Shown here: one piece after another, positions 9,931 through 21,568 of the stretch
How positions within the stretch are numbered: position 1 is the first letter of the stretch
Layout of the letters: every line of letters begins with the position of its first letter
From: Streptomyces sp. NBC_01267
GTDB taxonomy: Bacteria > Actinomycetota > Actinomycetes > Streptomycetales > Streptomycetaceae
Assembly (NCBI RefSeq): GCF_036241575.1
Contig: NZ_CP108455.1
Location: 1,136,501 to 1,200,500 of the forward strand
DNA: 64,000 nt
Direction: 5' to 3'
Notes under the pieces: generated by a model
What the model saw: only the letters and a program-made list of their open reading frames with translations
The model's database searches: none
Told to the model about the DNA's origin: nothing
Translations under genes and position numbers: made by a program

Positions 9931-9967
9931 TCGGAGAGTTCATGAAGAATCGGAGAGTTCATGAAGA
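9931..9967. repeat. 19-bp tandem duplication upstream of pyrD
   Basis: The 18-mer TCGGAGAGTTCATGAAGA occurs at 9931-9948 and again at 9950-9967, a perfect tandem duplication with 19-bp period. On the minus strand each copy supplies an ATGAACTCTCCG, in two different frames. The second copy runs into the left arm of the carB-pyrD hairpin. Confidence 0.9.
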
Positions 9968-9997
9968 GGGGGACACCGTTTCCGGTGTCCCCCTCTT
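9964..9997 (-). terminator. Hairpin between carB and pyrD
   Basis: A 15-bp perfect stem (9964-9978 / 9983-9997) with a TTTC loop, 7 nt after the carB stop. In the minus-strand operon it would end or reduce transcription before pyrD-pyrF. Confidence 0.75.
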
Positions 9998-10003
9998 GGG
10001 CTG

Positions 10004-13307
<3,304 letters not shown>

Positions 13308-13315
<8 letters not shown>

Positions 13316-14492
13316 GCTGGCCCTCCATGAGCTCTGTGCTGTGCTGGTTGTTGTCCCGCATGAGCTCGACGAACCGGTCGAAGAGGTACGCGGCGTCGTG
13401 CGGGCCCGCGGCCGCTTCGGGGTGGTACTGGACGCTGAACGCGGGCTGGTCGAGCAGCTGGAGGCCTTCGACCACGTTGTCGTTGAGGCAGACGTGGGAG
13501 ACCTCGGCGCGGCCGTACGGGGTCTGGGTGACCTCGTCGAGCGGCGCGTCGACGGCGAAGCCGTGGTTGTGCGCGGTGACCTCGACCTTGCCGGTCGTAC
13601 GGTCCTGCACGGGCTGGTTGATCCCGCGGTGGCCGTACTTGAGCTTGTACGTACCGAAGCCGAGGGAGCGGCCCAGCAGCTGGTTGCCGAAGCAGATGCC
13701 GAAGAGCGGCGTCTTCCGCTCCAGGACGGTCTTGATGACGGTCAGGTCGGCGGTGGCGGGGTCGCCGGGGCCGTTGGAGAGGAACACTCCGTCGGGGGCG
13801 ATCGCGTACACGTCCTCGGCGGTGGCGGTCGCGGGCAGGACGTGCACCTCGATGCCGCGCTCGGCCATCCGGTGCGGGGTCATGCCCTTGATGCCGAGGT
13901 CGATGGCGGCGACGGTGAACTTCTTCTCGCCGATCGCCGGGACCACGTACGTCTCGGAGGTGGCGACCTGGGCGGAGAGGTCGGCGCCGTCCATCTCGGG
14001 CGCCTGCCGCACCTTGGCGAGCAGTACGCCTTCGTCGGCGAGGGCGTTGCCGGAGAAGATGCCGACGCGCATCGCACCGCGCTCGCGCAGGTGGCGGGTG
14101 AGTGCGCGGGTGTCGATGCCGCTGATGCCGACGACGCCCTGCTTCACCAGTTCCTCGTCGAGGGAGCGCCGCGCACGCCAGTTCGACGGGATGCGTGCGG
14201 GGTCGCGTACGACGTAGCCCGCCACCCAGATCTTCGCGGACTCGTCGTCCTCGTCGTTGACGCCGGTGTTGCCCACGTGCGGGGCGGTCATCACGACGAC
14301 CTGGCGGTGGTACGACGGGTCGGTGAGGGTTTCCTGGTAGCCGGTCATGCCGGTGTTGAACACCGCTTCGCCGAAGGTCTCCCCCACGGCCCCGTAGGCA
14401 CGGCCGCGGAAGCTGCGGCCGTCCTCCAGGACGAGTACGGCGGGAGACGCCACTTTCCTCTTCTCGGCGTTCCCCGGACTGGAGAGGGTCAT
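13308..14492 (-). CDS. carA: Carbamoyl-phosphate synthase small (glutaminase) subunit
   Basis: Class I glutamine amidotransferase subunit of 394 residues that feeds ammonia to CarB. Visible are the N-terminal CarA domain ([20 protein letters not shown]), the nucleophile cysteine in [15 protein letters not shown] and the His-Glu pair in [14 protein letters not shown]. The frame extends upstream to 15215, but ATG 14492, overlapping the preceding stop (ATGA), fits the operon and the family start. Confidence 0.96.
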
Positions 14493-15085
14493 CGTGCGGT
14501 GCCTTCCGTAGTGCTGGTGTGAGTGGAGTGGGTGACGGGCCGGGTCATGGCGTTGACCGCATCGACCCAGTCGGCCTGTCCGGCCGAGTGGTCGGAGCGG
14601 AAGCCCGAGTCGAGCAGTTCGTCGCCGTGCTGCCAGGTGATGATCAGCATGCCGCCCTCGGTGAGGACCTTGCCCGCGATGCCCTTGTCGAGCCTGGCCT
14701 CGCGCAGCTGCGCCACCGGGATGAAGAAGTCGCTCGCCCCGGGACGTACGACGTCCACACCGGCGTCGGTGAGCGTCACGTCCGCCCTGCTGCGGGTGCC
14801 CAGGCCGTGCGCGACGATCCGGTCGAGCCACTGCCCGGCCGTCGTCGAGCCGTGGTAGCGACCGCTCATACTCAGTCTGGCGGTACCGGGGTCGTCCGGC
14901 GCGGTGGGCAGCTCGGGCAGGTCGCTCTGGAGCGTCCCGCGCCACTTCCAGCCCTCGCGCATCAGCCAGTAGACGAGCGCGACGAAGAGCAGCAGGCCGA
15001 CGATCCAGCCGATGCGGTCCGACCAGTCGGTGACTGTCGCCGACTTCTGTTCGGCTGCGAGTTGGAGATTGATGAGAGGTGTCAC
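14489..15085 (-). CDS. Conserved single-pass membrane protein of the actinobacterial pyr operon (PH-like domain)
   Basis: A 198-residue protein with one transmembrane segment ([18 protein letters not shown], about residues 25-42), then a soluble region with beta-strand-rich spacing ([30 protein letters not shown] ... MLIITWQHG) that resembles a PH-like fold. It lies between pyrC and carA with 4-nt overlaps on both sides, the same place as Rv1382 in Mycobacterium tuberculosis. Its function is unknown. Strict translational coupling to pyrimidine enzymes suggests a link to that pathway or to membrane anchoring of it, but nothing in the sequence proves this. Confidence 0.85.
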   Translation of the reverse strand: MTPLINLQLAAEQKSATVTDWSDRIGWIVGLLLFVALVYWLMREGWKWRGTLQSDLPELPTAPDDPGTARLSMSGRYHGSTTAGQWLDRIVAHGLGTRSRADVTLTDAGVDVVRPGASDFFIPVAQLREARLDKGIAGKVLTEGGMLIITWQHGDELLDSGFRSDHSAGQADWVDAVNAMTRPVTHSTHTSTTEGTAR

Positions 15086-16368
15086 GCCAGTGTCCCGTCC
15101 ACGACCGTTGCCCGGCCCCGCAGGAAGGTATGGGTGACACGTCCCGGCAGCTCACGGCCCTCGTAGGGGGTGTTGCGACTGCGGGAGGCGAAGCCTGCGG
15201 GGTCCACCTCACCACGGTAAGCCGCGTCGACCAGCGTGAGGTTCGCGGGCTCGCCCACCGCCACGGGGCGGCCGTGGCCCGTCAGGCGCCCGATGGCCGC
15301 GGGGCGGAAGGACATCCGGTCGGCGACGGTCTCCCAGTCGACGAGGCCGGTGTCGACCATCGTCTGCTGGACGACGGAGAGCGCGGTCTCCAGGCCCACC
15401 ATGCCCATGGCGGCGGCGGCCCACTCGCAGTCCTTGTCCTCGTGCGGGTGCGGGGCGTGGTCGGTGGCCACGCAGTCGATCGTGCCGTCGGCGAGGGCCT
15501 CGCGCAGGGCCATGACGTCGGCCTCGGTGCGCAGCGGCGGGTTCACCTTGTAGACGGGGTTGTACGTGCGTACCAGTTCGTCGGTGAGCAGGAGGTGGTG
15601 CGGGGTGACCTCGGCGGTGACCTTCCAGCCCTTGGACTTGGCCCAGCGGACGATCTCCACCGAGCCTGCGGTCGACAGGTGGCAGATGTGCACGCGGGAG
15701 TCGACGTGGGCGGCGAGGAGGACGTCGCGGGCGATGATCGACTCCTCCGCGACGGCGGGCCAGCCGCCGAGGCCCAGCTCGGAGGAGACGATGCCCTCGT
15801 TCATCTGGGCGCCCTCGGTGAGCCGCGGCTCCTGGGCGTGCTGGGCGACGACACCGTCGAACGCCTTCACGTACTCCAGGGCACGGCGCATGATCACCGC
15901 GTCGTCGACGCACTTGCCGTCGTCGGAGAAGACCCGCACGGCGGCGGCGGAGTCGTGCATCGCACCGAGTTCGGCGAGCTGCTTGCCCGCGAGCCCGACG
16001 GTGACGGCGCCGATCGGCTGCACGTCGCAGTAGCCGGACTCCTTGCCGAGGCGCCACACCTGCTCGACGACCCCGGCGGTGTCGGCGACGGGGAAGGTGT
16101 TGGCCATGGCGTGGACGGCGGTGAATCCGCCGACCGCGGCGGCCCTGGTACCGGTGAGCACCGTCTCGGAGTCCTCACGGCCGGGCTCCCGCAGGTGGGT
16201 GTGGAGATCCACCAGGCCGGGCAGCAGGATCCGGCCTTCGGCCTCGATGACCTCGGCGCCGTCGGCGGACAGGCCGTGGCCCACCGCCGCGATCGTCTCG
16301 CCGTCGATCAGGACGTCCTGCGGCTCGCCGCCGAGCACCTTCGCACCACGGATCAGGGTCTTGCTCAT
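15082..16368 (-). CDS. pyrC: Dihydroorotase
   Basis: Zinc amidohydrolase that cyclises carbamoyl aspartate to dihydroorotate. The 428-residue protein has the metal-binding [15 protein letters not shown] (about residues 50-64), the [10 protein letters not shown] segment and [14 protein letters not shown] near the C-terminal third. It is the class I type usually clustered with pyrB, and is 2 nt downstream of pyrB. Confidence 0.96.
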   Translation of the reverse strand: MSKTLIRGAKVLGGEPQDVLIDGETIAAVGHGLSADGAEVIEAEGRILLPGLVDLHTHLREPGREDSETVLTGTRAAAVGGFTAVHAMANTFPVADTAGVVEQVWRLGKESGYCDVQPIGAVTVGLAGKQLAELGAMHDSAAAVRVFSDDGKCVDDAVIMRRALEYVKAFDGVVAQHAQEPRLTEGAQMNEGIVSSELGLGGWPAVAEESIIARDVLLAAHVDSRVHICHLSTAGSVEIVRWAKSKGWKVTAEVTPHHLLLTDELVRTYNPVYKVNPPLRTEADVMALREALADGTIDCVATDHAPHPHEDKDCEWAAAAMGMVGLETALSVVQQTMVDTGLVDWETVADRMSFRPAAIGRLTGHGRPVAVGEPANLTLVDAAYRGEVDPAGFASRSRNTPYEGRELPGRVTHTFLRGRATVVDGTLA

Positions 16369-16370
16369 GA

Positions 16371-17387
16371 TTACTTGTTCTCCTCGGTACGGGCGGTGGA
16401 AGGCGCCGCGGCGGTGGCGGGCGACGGGTGGGCGGTGGCGGCCGGTTCGGAACCGCCCAGCAGCAGGTAGAGGACGGCCATCCGGATGGATACGCCGTTG
16501 GTGACCTGCTCGACGGCCGTGCAGCGGTCGGAGTCGGCGACCTCGGCGGTGATCTCCATCCCCCGGTTCATCGGTCCCGGATGCATGACGATCGCGTCGT
16601 CGGGCATCCGCGCCATGCGGTCGCCGTTGAGGCCGTAGCGGCGCGCGTACTCGCGTTCGGTGGGGAAGAAGGCCGCGTTCATCCGCTCGGTCTGGACGCG
16701 CAGCATCATCACGGCGTCGGACCCGGGCAGCACCCGGTCGAGGTCGTAGGAGACCTCGCAGGGCCAGTTCTCCACGCCGATGGGCACCAGGGTGGGCGGG
16801 GCGACCAGCGTCACCTGCGCGCCGAGCGTGTGCAGCAGGTGGACGTTGGAGCGGGCGACCCTGCTGTGCAGTACGTCGCCGACGATCGTGATGCGGCGGC
16901 CCTCGAGATCGCGCCCGGTCCCGGCGTCCGCGCCGACCAGCCTGCGGCGCATGGTGAAGGCGTCGAGCAGCGCCTGGGTGGGGTGCTCGTGGGTGCCGTC
17001 GCCCGCGTTGACGACGGCACCGTCGATCCAGCCCGAGGTCGCGAGGCGGTACGGGGCGCCGGAGGCTCCGTGGCGGATGACGACGGCGTCCGCGCCCATC
17101 GCCTCCAGGGTCAGCGCGGTGTCCTTGAGCGACTCGCCCTTGGAGACCGACGAGCCCTTCGCGGAGAAGTTGATGACGTCGGCGGAGAGACGCTTGGCGG
17201 CGGCCTCGAAGGAGATACGCGTCCGGGTTGAGTCCTCGAAGAAGAGGTTGACGACGGTACGGCCGCGCAGGGTGGGAAGTTTCTTGATCGGCCGGTCCGC
17301 GACCCGGGCCATCTCCTCGGCGGTGTCGAGGATCAGGACGGCGTCGTCGCGGGTGAGGTCGGCGGCCGAGATGAGGTGGCGCTTCAT
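16371..17387 (-). CDS. pyrB: Aspartate carbamoyltransferase catalytic subunit
   Basis: Transfers carbamoyl phosphate to aspartate, the committed step of pyrimidine synthesis. It shows the carbamoyl-phosphate motif [13 protein letters not shown] (about residues 48-60), [15 protein letters not shown] and [14 protein letters not shown] 17387 gives 338 residues, with GGAG 9 nt upstream; the frame runs to 17444, but those extra residues do not belong to the family. There is no pyrI regulatory gene nearby, as usual in actinobacteria. Confidence 0.95.
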   Translation of the reverse strand: MKRHLISAADLTRDDAVLILDTAEEMARVADRPIKKLPTLRGRTVVNLFFEDSTRTRISFEAAAKRLSADVINFSAKGSSVSKGESLKDTALTLEAMGADAVVIRHGASGAPYRLATSGWIDGAVVNAGDGTHEHPTQALLDAFTMRRRLVGADAGTGRDLEGRRITIVGDVLHSRVARSNVHLLHTLGAQVTLVAPPTLVPIGVENWPCEVSYDLDRVLPGSDAVMMLRVQTERMNAAFFPTEREYARRYGLNGDRMARMPDDAIVMHPGPMNRGMEITAEVADSDRCTAVEQVTNGVSIRMAVLYLLLGGSEPAATAHPSPATAAAPSTARTEENK

Positions 17388-17482
17388 CTGGGTGTTCTCC
17401 ATGTTTGCGGAGGATTCAGGCATGGCGGGCAGACAGCCGGGCACAGCTCTGCGGCCCCGGGCGCGGGGCAGCGAAGAGAGAG

Positions 17483-18115
17483 CTACCGGCCGCCGGCCGG
17501 GGCGGTCCGGGTACCGAGCAGAACGGTGTCGCGACCGTCCTCCTCGGCGAGCTGGACCCTGACCGTCTCCCGCAGCGACGTGGGGAGGTTCTTGCCGACG
17601 TAGTCGGCACGGATCGGGAGTTCGCGGTGACCGCGGTCGACGAGGACCGCGAGCTGTACGGCGCGCGGGCGGCCGATGTCGCCCAGTGCGTCGAGCGCGG
17701 CGCGGATCGTACGTCCCGAGAAGAGCACGTCGTCGACGAGGACGACGAGGCGTCCGTCGATGCCGTCCGCGGGGATGTCCGTACGGGCCAGCGCGCGGGC
17801 CGGGCGCATCCGCAGGTCGTCGCGGTACATGGTGATGTCGAGGGAGCCGACCGGGATCGTACGGCCGGTGATCTCTTCGAGCTTGGCGGTCAGCCGGCGG
17901 GCCAGGAAGACGCCGCGGGTCGGAATGCCGAGAAGTACGACGTCTTCGGCGCCCTTGGCGCGCTCGACGATCTCGTGGGCGATGCGGGTCAGTACCCGCG
18001 CGATGTCCGGGCCCTCCAGTACGGGGCGTGCGTCGGAATCGCGGGCATCCGCGCCGGAAGCCGTGCCGGCCCCCGTGTCGATGCCTGTTTCAGTGCCTGA
18101 GTCAGTGCCGTCCAT
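17483..18115 (-). CDS. pyrR: Bifunctional pyr operon regulator / uracil phosphoribosyltransferase
   Basis: PyrR binds a specific loop in pyr mRNA when UMP is high, and has weak uracil phosphoribosyltransferase activity. The PRPP-binding motif [22 protein letters not shown] is near residue 130, and the region [13 protein letters not shown] is typical. ATG 18115 has AAGGAGG 9 nt upstream. It carries an N-terminal extension of about 30 Gly/Thr/Asp/Ala-rich residues compared with Bacillus PyrR. It is the first gene of the pyr operon, and a matching PyrR-binding loop lies just upstream of its own ribosome-binding site. Confidence 0.95.
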   Translation of the reverse strand: MDGTDSGTETGIDTGAGTASGADARDSDARPVLEGPDIARVLTRIAHEIVERAKGAEDVVLLGIPTRGVFLARRLTAKLEEITGRTIPVGSLDITMYRDDLRMRPARALARTDIPADGIDGRLVVLVDDVLFSGRTIRAALDALGDIGRPRAVQLAVLVDRGHRELPIRADYVGKNLPTSLRETVRVQLAEEDGRDTVLLGTRTAPAGGR

Positions 18116-18120
18116 GAAAA

Positions 18121-18185
18121 CGGACCTCCTTCTCCGCCTCACGGGACGGACCTTAAAGGACGTCGAAATAACAAACCCCACGGTA
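18121..18185 (-). promoter_or_regulatory. pyr operon promoter region and PyrR-binding RNA loop
   Basis: On the minus strand a -10-like TACCGT (18185-18180) is followed by a leader of roughly 58 nt. In it, UCCCGUGAGG (18146-18137) matches exactly the PyrR-binding-loop core UCCNGNGAGG, and it sits 5 nt before the Shine-Dalgarno AAGGAGG (18131-18125). The flanking CCG/CGG can close the stem. The position next to the ribosome-binding site suggests that PyrR represses translation here, as described for mycobacteria, instead of the Bacillus terminator switch. Confidence 0.75.
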
Positions 18186-18242
18186 TCAGGGGTGCGCACG
18201 GGGCTCGCGACCCGGTCCGGAGCAGGGCCGCGACCATTCGGC

Positions 18243-18286
18243 TTGACGCATCCAAGTAACGCTGCGTAACCTCACAGTGAGTTACC
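18243..18286 (+). promoter_or_regulatory. bldD promoter and candidate BldD box
   Basis: TTGACG (18243-18248) and TAACCT (18267-18272) with an 18-bp spacer make a good promoter. Overlapping the predicted start is TCACAGTGA (18272-18280), followed by AGTGAGTTACC (18276-18286), close to the BldD consensus AGTGA-n-TCACC. BldD is known to repress its own gene, so this is the expected autoregulatory site. Confidence 0.65.
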
Positions 18287-18332
18287 AGCCGCGCGGCGGA
18301 GCCGCACGTCGCCACAGCGTCCGGGGAGCCAT

Positions 18333-18833
18333 ATGTCCAGCGAATACGCAAAACAGCTCGGGGCCAAGCTCCGTGCCATCCGCACCCAGCAGGGCCTTTC
18401 CCTCCACGGTGTCGAGGAGAAGTCCCAGGGCCGCTGGAAGGCCGTGGTGGTGGGTTCGTACGAGCGCGGCGACCGCGCCGTGACCGTGCAGCGCCTCGCC
18501 GAACTGGCCGACTTCTACGGCGTCCCCGTGCAGGAGCTACTGCCGGGCACCACGCCGGGCGGTGCCGCCGAGCCGCCGCCGAAGCTCGTCCTGGACCTGG
18601 AGCGCCTCGCCCACGTCCCGCCGGAGAAGGCCGGGCCGCTCCAGCGTTACGCCGCCACCATCCAGAGCCAGCGCGGCGACTACAACGGCAAGGTGCTGTC
18701 GATCCGCCAGGACGACCTGCGCACGCTCGCCGTGATCTACGACCAGTCCCCCTCGGTCCTCACCGAGCAGCTGATCAGCTGGGGCGTGCTCGACGCGGAC
18801 GCCCGCCGTGCGGTCGCGCACGACGAGGGCTGA
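18333..18833 (+). CDS. bldD: Developmental master regulator BldD
   Basis: A 166-residue repressor that, dimerised by tetrameric c-di-GMP, holds Streptomyces in vegetative growth by silencing sporulation genes. The N-terminal HTH (XRE type) spans about residues 8-70 (GLSLHGVEEKSQGRW ... SYERGDRAVTVQRLAELADFYGV). The C-terminal domain carries the full c-di-GMP signature RGD (114-116), 8 residues, RQDD (125-128). GGGGAG lies just upstream of ATG 18333. It is divergent from pyrR and convergent with the next gene. Confidence 0.97.
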   Translation: MSSEYAKQLGAKLRAIRTQQGLSLHGVEEKSQGRWKAVVVGSYERGDRAVTVQRLAELADFYGVPVQELLPGTTPGGAAEPPPKLVLDLERLAHVPPEKAGPLQRYAATIQSQRGDYNGKVLSIRQDDLRTLAVIYDQSPSVLTEQLISWGVLDADARRAVAHDEG

Positions 18834-18870
18834 GTCCGTTCCGGACCGCTCAACAGCAGAAACGTCTCAT

Positions 18871-18909
18871 CCTGAGGGCGGGCCCGCACGGTGCGGGCCC
18901 GCCCTCAGG
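18871..18909. terminator. Bidirectional hairpin after bldD
   Basis: A very strong GC-rich inverted repeat (18871-18889 / 18891-18909, effective loop ACGGT) between bldD and the convergent decarboxylase-like gene. Confidence 0.8.
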
Positions 18910-18944
18910 CATTCCACGGCATGTGCCCCGGTCACGTGCCCGCG

Positions 18945-20420
18945 TCACTGTCCGGCAGGGGCGGTCCGGTAGAGCCGTCCGACGAGCTCGGGCAGCAGGC
19001 GTTCGGCCAGAGCAGGCGGCAGCGCCTGGAGGACCGCCAGGACGGGAGCCATCCGCGCGGGAAGCTCGCCGTCCGCCCCCACCCCGGCGAGGGTGAGCGC
19101 GAGCGCCGCCTCCTCGGGTGTGAGGGTGTCCGGGTCCAGCAGCCCGGCCGCCGCGGCCAGTTCGGGGTCGACCTCGGCCGGACCCAGCTCCCGGGCGGCG
19201 GTCACCGCCTTCGCCAGGGCGTCGAGCAGCTGTCGTACCGTCTCCTCGTCCGCCACCGCCGCCGTCACCGTGAGATGCAGGTTGGCGGGCGAACTCCCGA
19301 ACGCCGGCTGCGGCTGCACGTACCAGCCGTGGCCACGCATCTCGTCCGCGACCACGAACGGATCGATGTCCGGCCCGTCCGCGGCGACGGCGATCAGCGA
19401 GGACTCGGGACGGCCCAGCACCCGCAGGCCGTCGATCTCCTCGATTCCGGCCCGCAGCGCCGCCGTCGCCCGGTGGACGCGCAGCGCGAGTGCGGTGTAG
19501 CCGGCGGTGCCGATCCGCTCCGTCACCGCCCAGGCGGCGGCCAGCGGGCCTGCTGACTTCGTGCCCTGGAGGGTGGCGTTGACGACCGGGTAGCCCGGCC
19601 AGGAAGCGTGGGCGAACCACCCGTGCCGGCGCAGCTCGGCGTCCTTGAAGAGCAGCACCGACGCACCCTTGGGCGTGTACGCGTACTTGTGGAGGTCCAC
19701 CGAGAGCGAGGTCACGCCCGGCACCGAGAGGTCGAATGGCGGCAGTTCCGGAGCCTCGGCTGCGAGCCGCAGGTGGCCCAGGTACCAGCCGCCGATGCAG
19801 GCGTCGACGTGGCAGAGCACACCGCGCCCGGCCGCCGCTCCGGCGACCTCCGCCACCGGGTCGATCACTCCGTGCGCGTACGAGGGCGCCGAGACGACCA
19901 CCAGGGCGGTGCGCCCGGTGAGCGCAGCCGCCATGTCCTCGGCGCGCACCTGGTAGGTGTCCGGGTCGACCGGCACCACCACGGTCCGGAGGCCGAAGAG
20001 CCCGGCCGCCTTGTGGAAAGCGGCGTGCGCGGTGTCGGGCAGCACCAGTTCGGGCTCGGTGACTCCGCGGGTGCGCAGGGCGTGCTCACGGGCCGTGGAG
20101 ACGGCGAGCAGACAGCTCTCGGTGCCTCCGCTGGTGAAGGTGGACGCGGTGTGTGCGTCGCCGCCCAGCAGTCCGGCGGCACGCGTCACGAGGTCGTTCT
20201 CCAGCGCCACCACACTGGGGAACGCCGTCATGTCGAGGCCGTTGACGCCCGCGAACCGGGCGGCTGCCGCCGACGCCAGTTCCTCGATGCCCGCCAGGCC
20301 CGAGTCGTAGACGTACGCCATGGTGCGCCCGCCTCTGACCGGCAGATCGGCGGCGCGCAGCGCGCCGAGCCGGTCGAGGATCCGCTGGTCCGTGCAGGAA
20401 TCTTCACGAGGGTCGGCCAT
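18945..20420 (-). CDS. PLP-dependent decarboxylase / sphingosine-phosphate-lyase-like protein
   Basis: A 491-residue fold-type I PLP enzyme of the group II decarboxylase superfamily. The PLP-site features are TSGGTESCLLA (near residue 93), CHVDACIGGWYLG with the PLP-pairing Asp (near 213) and the Schiff-base lysine in SLSVDLHKYAYTPKGASVLL (near 245). The HKY sequence and overall length are closer to the sphingosine-1-phosphate lyase/tyrosine decarboxylase branch than to aminotransferases. The last 90 residues are an extra Leu/Ala/Glu-rich helical tail. Substrate is unknown. It stands alone, convergent with bldD and followed upstream by nusB on the same strand. Confidence 0.8.
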   Translation of the reverse strand: MADPREDSCTDQRILDRLGALRAADLPVRGGRTMAYVYDSGLAGIEELASAAAARFAGVNGLDMTAFPSVVALENDLVTRAAGLLGGDAHTASTFTSGGTESCLLAVSTAREHALRTRGVTEPELVLPDTAHAAFHKAAGLFGLRTVVVPVDPDTYQVRAEDMAAALTGRTALVVVSAPSYAHGVIDPVAEVAGAAAGRGVLCHVDACIGGWYLGHLRLAAEAPELPPFDLSVPGVTSLSVDLHKYAYTPKGASVLLFKDAELRRHGWFAHASWPGYPVVNATLQGTKSAGPLAAAWAVTERIGTAGYTALALRVHRATAALRAGIEEIDGLRVLGRPESSLIAVAADGPDIDPFVVADEMRGHGWYVQPQPAFGSSPANLHLTVTAAVADEETVRQLLDALAKAVTAARELGPAEVDPELAAAAGLLDPDTLTPEEAALALTLAGVGADGELPARMAPVLAVLQALPPALAERLLPELVGRLYRTAPAGQ

Positions 20421-20458
20421 GCGCCGAAACCTAGGGCATCTGCCGGGAAACGCACCAG

Positions 20459-20495
20459 GCCCGAAGCAGAAGATTGTTCATCTTCTGCTTCGGGC
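20459..20495 (-). terminator. Terminator downstream of nusB
   Basis: A 16-bp perfect stem (20459-20474 / 20480-20495) with a 5-nt loop, 15 nt after the nusB stop on the minus strand. It closes the efp-nusB unit. Confidence 0.8.
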
Positions 20496-20510
20496 CCGTA
20501 GGAACGACCG

Positions 20511-20951
20511 CTAGGACGGGTCCGTGTCGCGGCGCAGACTCGGCTTGAGGTCCTTGAAACGGCCCAGCAGGCCGTTGATGAAGGACGGCGACTCGTCGGT
20601 GGAGAACTCCTTGGCGAGCTGCACCGCCTCGTCGATCACGACCGCGTCCGGGGTCCCGTCGACCCACACCAGCTCATAGGTGCTGAGCCTGACGATGTTG
20701 CGGTCCACGACCGGCATCCGGTCGAGGGTCCAGCCCACCGCGTAGGTGGCGATGAGGTCGTCGATGCGGTCCGCGTGTTCCGCGTACCCCTCGACGAGCT
20801 CCATCGTGTACTCACCGACCGGCGGCTGCCGGGGGTCGGTCCTGGCGTGACGGATCCAGTCCGCGAGGACCGTCTGCACGGACGCCGCGCGCTGGTCGGC
20901 CTCGAAGAGGATCTGGAAGGCGCGCTTGCGCGCCGTGTTCCGGGCAGCCAC
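20511..20951 (-). CDS. nusB: Transcription antitermination factor NusB
   Basis: A 146-residue all-helical protein that with NusE (S10) binds boxA RNA and supports rRNA antitermination. It begins ARNTARKRAFQILFEADQR and contains the core WTLDRMPVVDRNIVRLSTYELVW and the conserved VIDEAVQLAKEFS. It starts 2 nt after the efp stop, so it is cotranscribed with efp, as in most actinobacteria. Confidence 0.96.
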   Translation of the reverse strand: MAARNTARKRAFQILFEADQRAASVQTVLADWIRHARTDPRQPPVGEYTMELVEGYAEHADRIDDLIATYAVGWTLDRMPVVDRNIVRLSTYELVWVDGTPDAVVIDEAVQLAKEFSTDESPSFINGLLGRFKDLKPSLRRDTDPS

Positions 20952-20953
20952 GG

Positions 20954-21520
20954 TTAGCTGTTCACCCGGCCGAGATAATCACCGGAGCGGGTGTCGACCT
21001 TGATCTTCTCGCCGGTCGTGATGAACAGCGGGACACCGATCTCGTAACCGGTCTCCAGGGTGGCGGGCTTGGTGCCACCGGTGGAGCGGTCGCCCTGGAC
21101 ACCGGGGTCGGTGTGCTGGATGGTCAGCTCGACGGCGGCCGGGAGCTCGACGTAGAGCACCTCGCCCTCGTACTGGGCGACGGAGGCGGTGAAGCCCTCG
21201 ATGAGGAAGTTGGCCGCGCCGCCGACCGACTTGCGGTCGACCATCAGCTGGTCGTAGGTGTCCATGTCCATGAAGACGAAGTACTCGCCGTCCATGTACG
21301 AGAACTGCATGTCGCGGCGGTCGATGGTGGCTGTCTCGACCTTCACGCCGGCGTTGAAGGTCTTGTCGACGACCTTGCCGGAAAGCACGTTCTTGAGCTT
21401 GGTGCGCACGAAAGCCGGGCCCTTGCCGGGCTTGACGTGCTGGAACTCGACGACGGACCAGAGCTGGCCCCCGTCGAGCTTGAGCACCAGGCCGTTCTTG
21501 AGGTCGTTCGTGGAAGCCAC
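20954..21520 (-). CDS. efp: Elongation factor P (actinobacterial PGKGP type)
   Basis: EF-P rescues ribosomes stalled on polyproline stretches. The 188-residue protein has three beta-barrel domains. The tip loop of domain I reads [11 protein letters not shown] (Lys 33), the palindromic PGKGP form found in actinobacteria that acts without the lysylation or 5-aminopentanol modifications used elsewhere. The pepP-like gene lies 48 nt upstream and nusB 2 nt downstream. Confidence 0.96.
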   Translation of the reverse strand: MASTNDLKNGLVLKLDGGQLWSVVEFQHVKPGKGPAFVRTKLKNVLSGKVVDKTFNAGVKVETATIDRRDMQFSYMDGEYFVFMDMDTYDQLMVDRKSVGGAANFLIEGFTASVAQYEGEVLYVELPAAVELTIQHTDPGVQGDRSTGGTKPATLETGYEIGVPLFITTGEKIKVDTRSGDYLGRVNS

Positions 21521-21568
21521 GGTTGAGGTTCTCCTGGACTGCAGCGTGTGTGGGACCGCGGGTACTCG

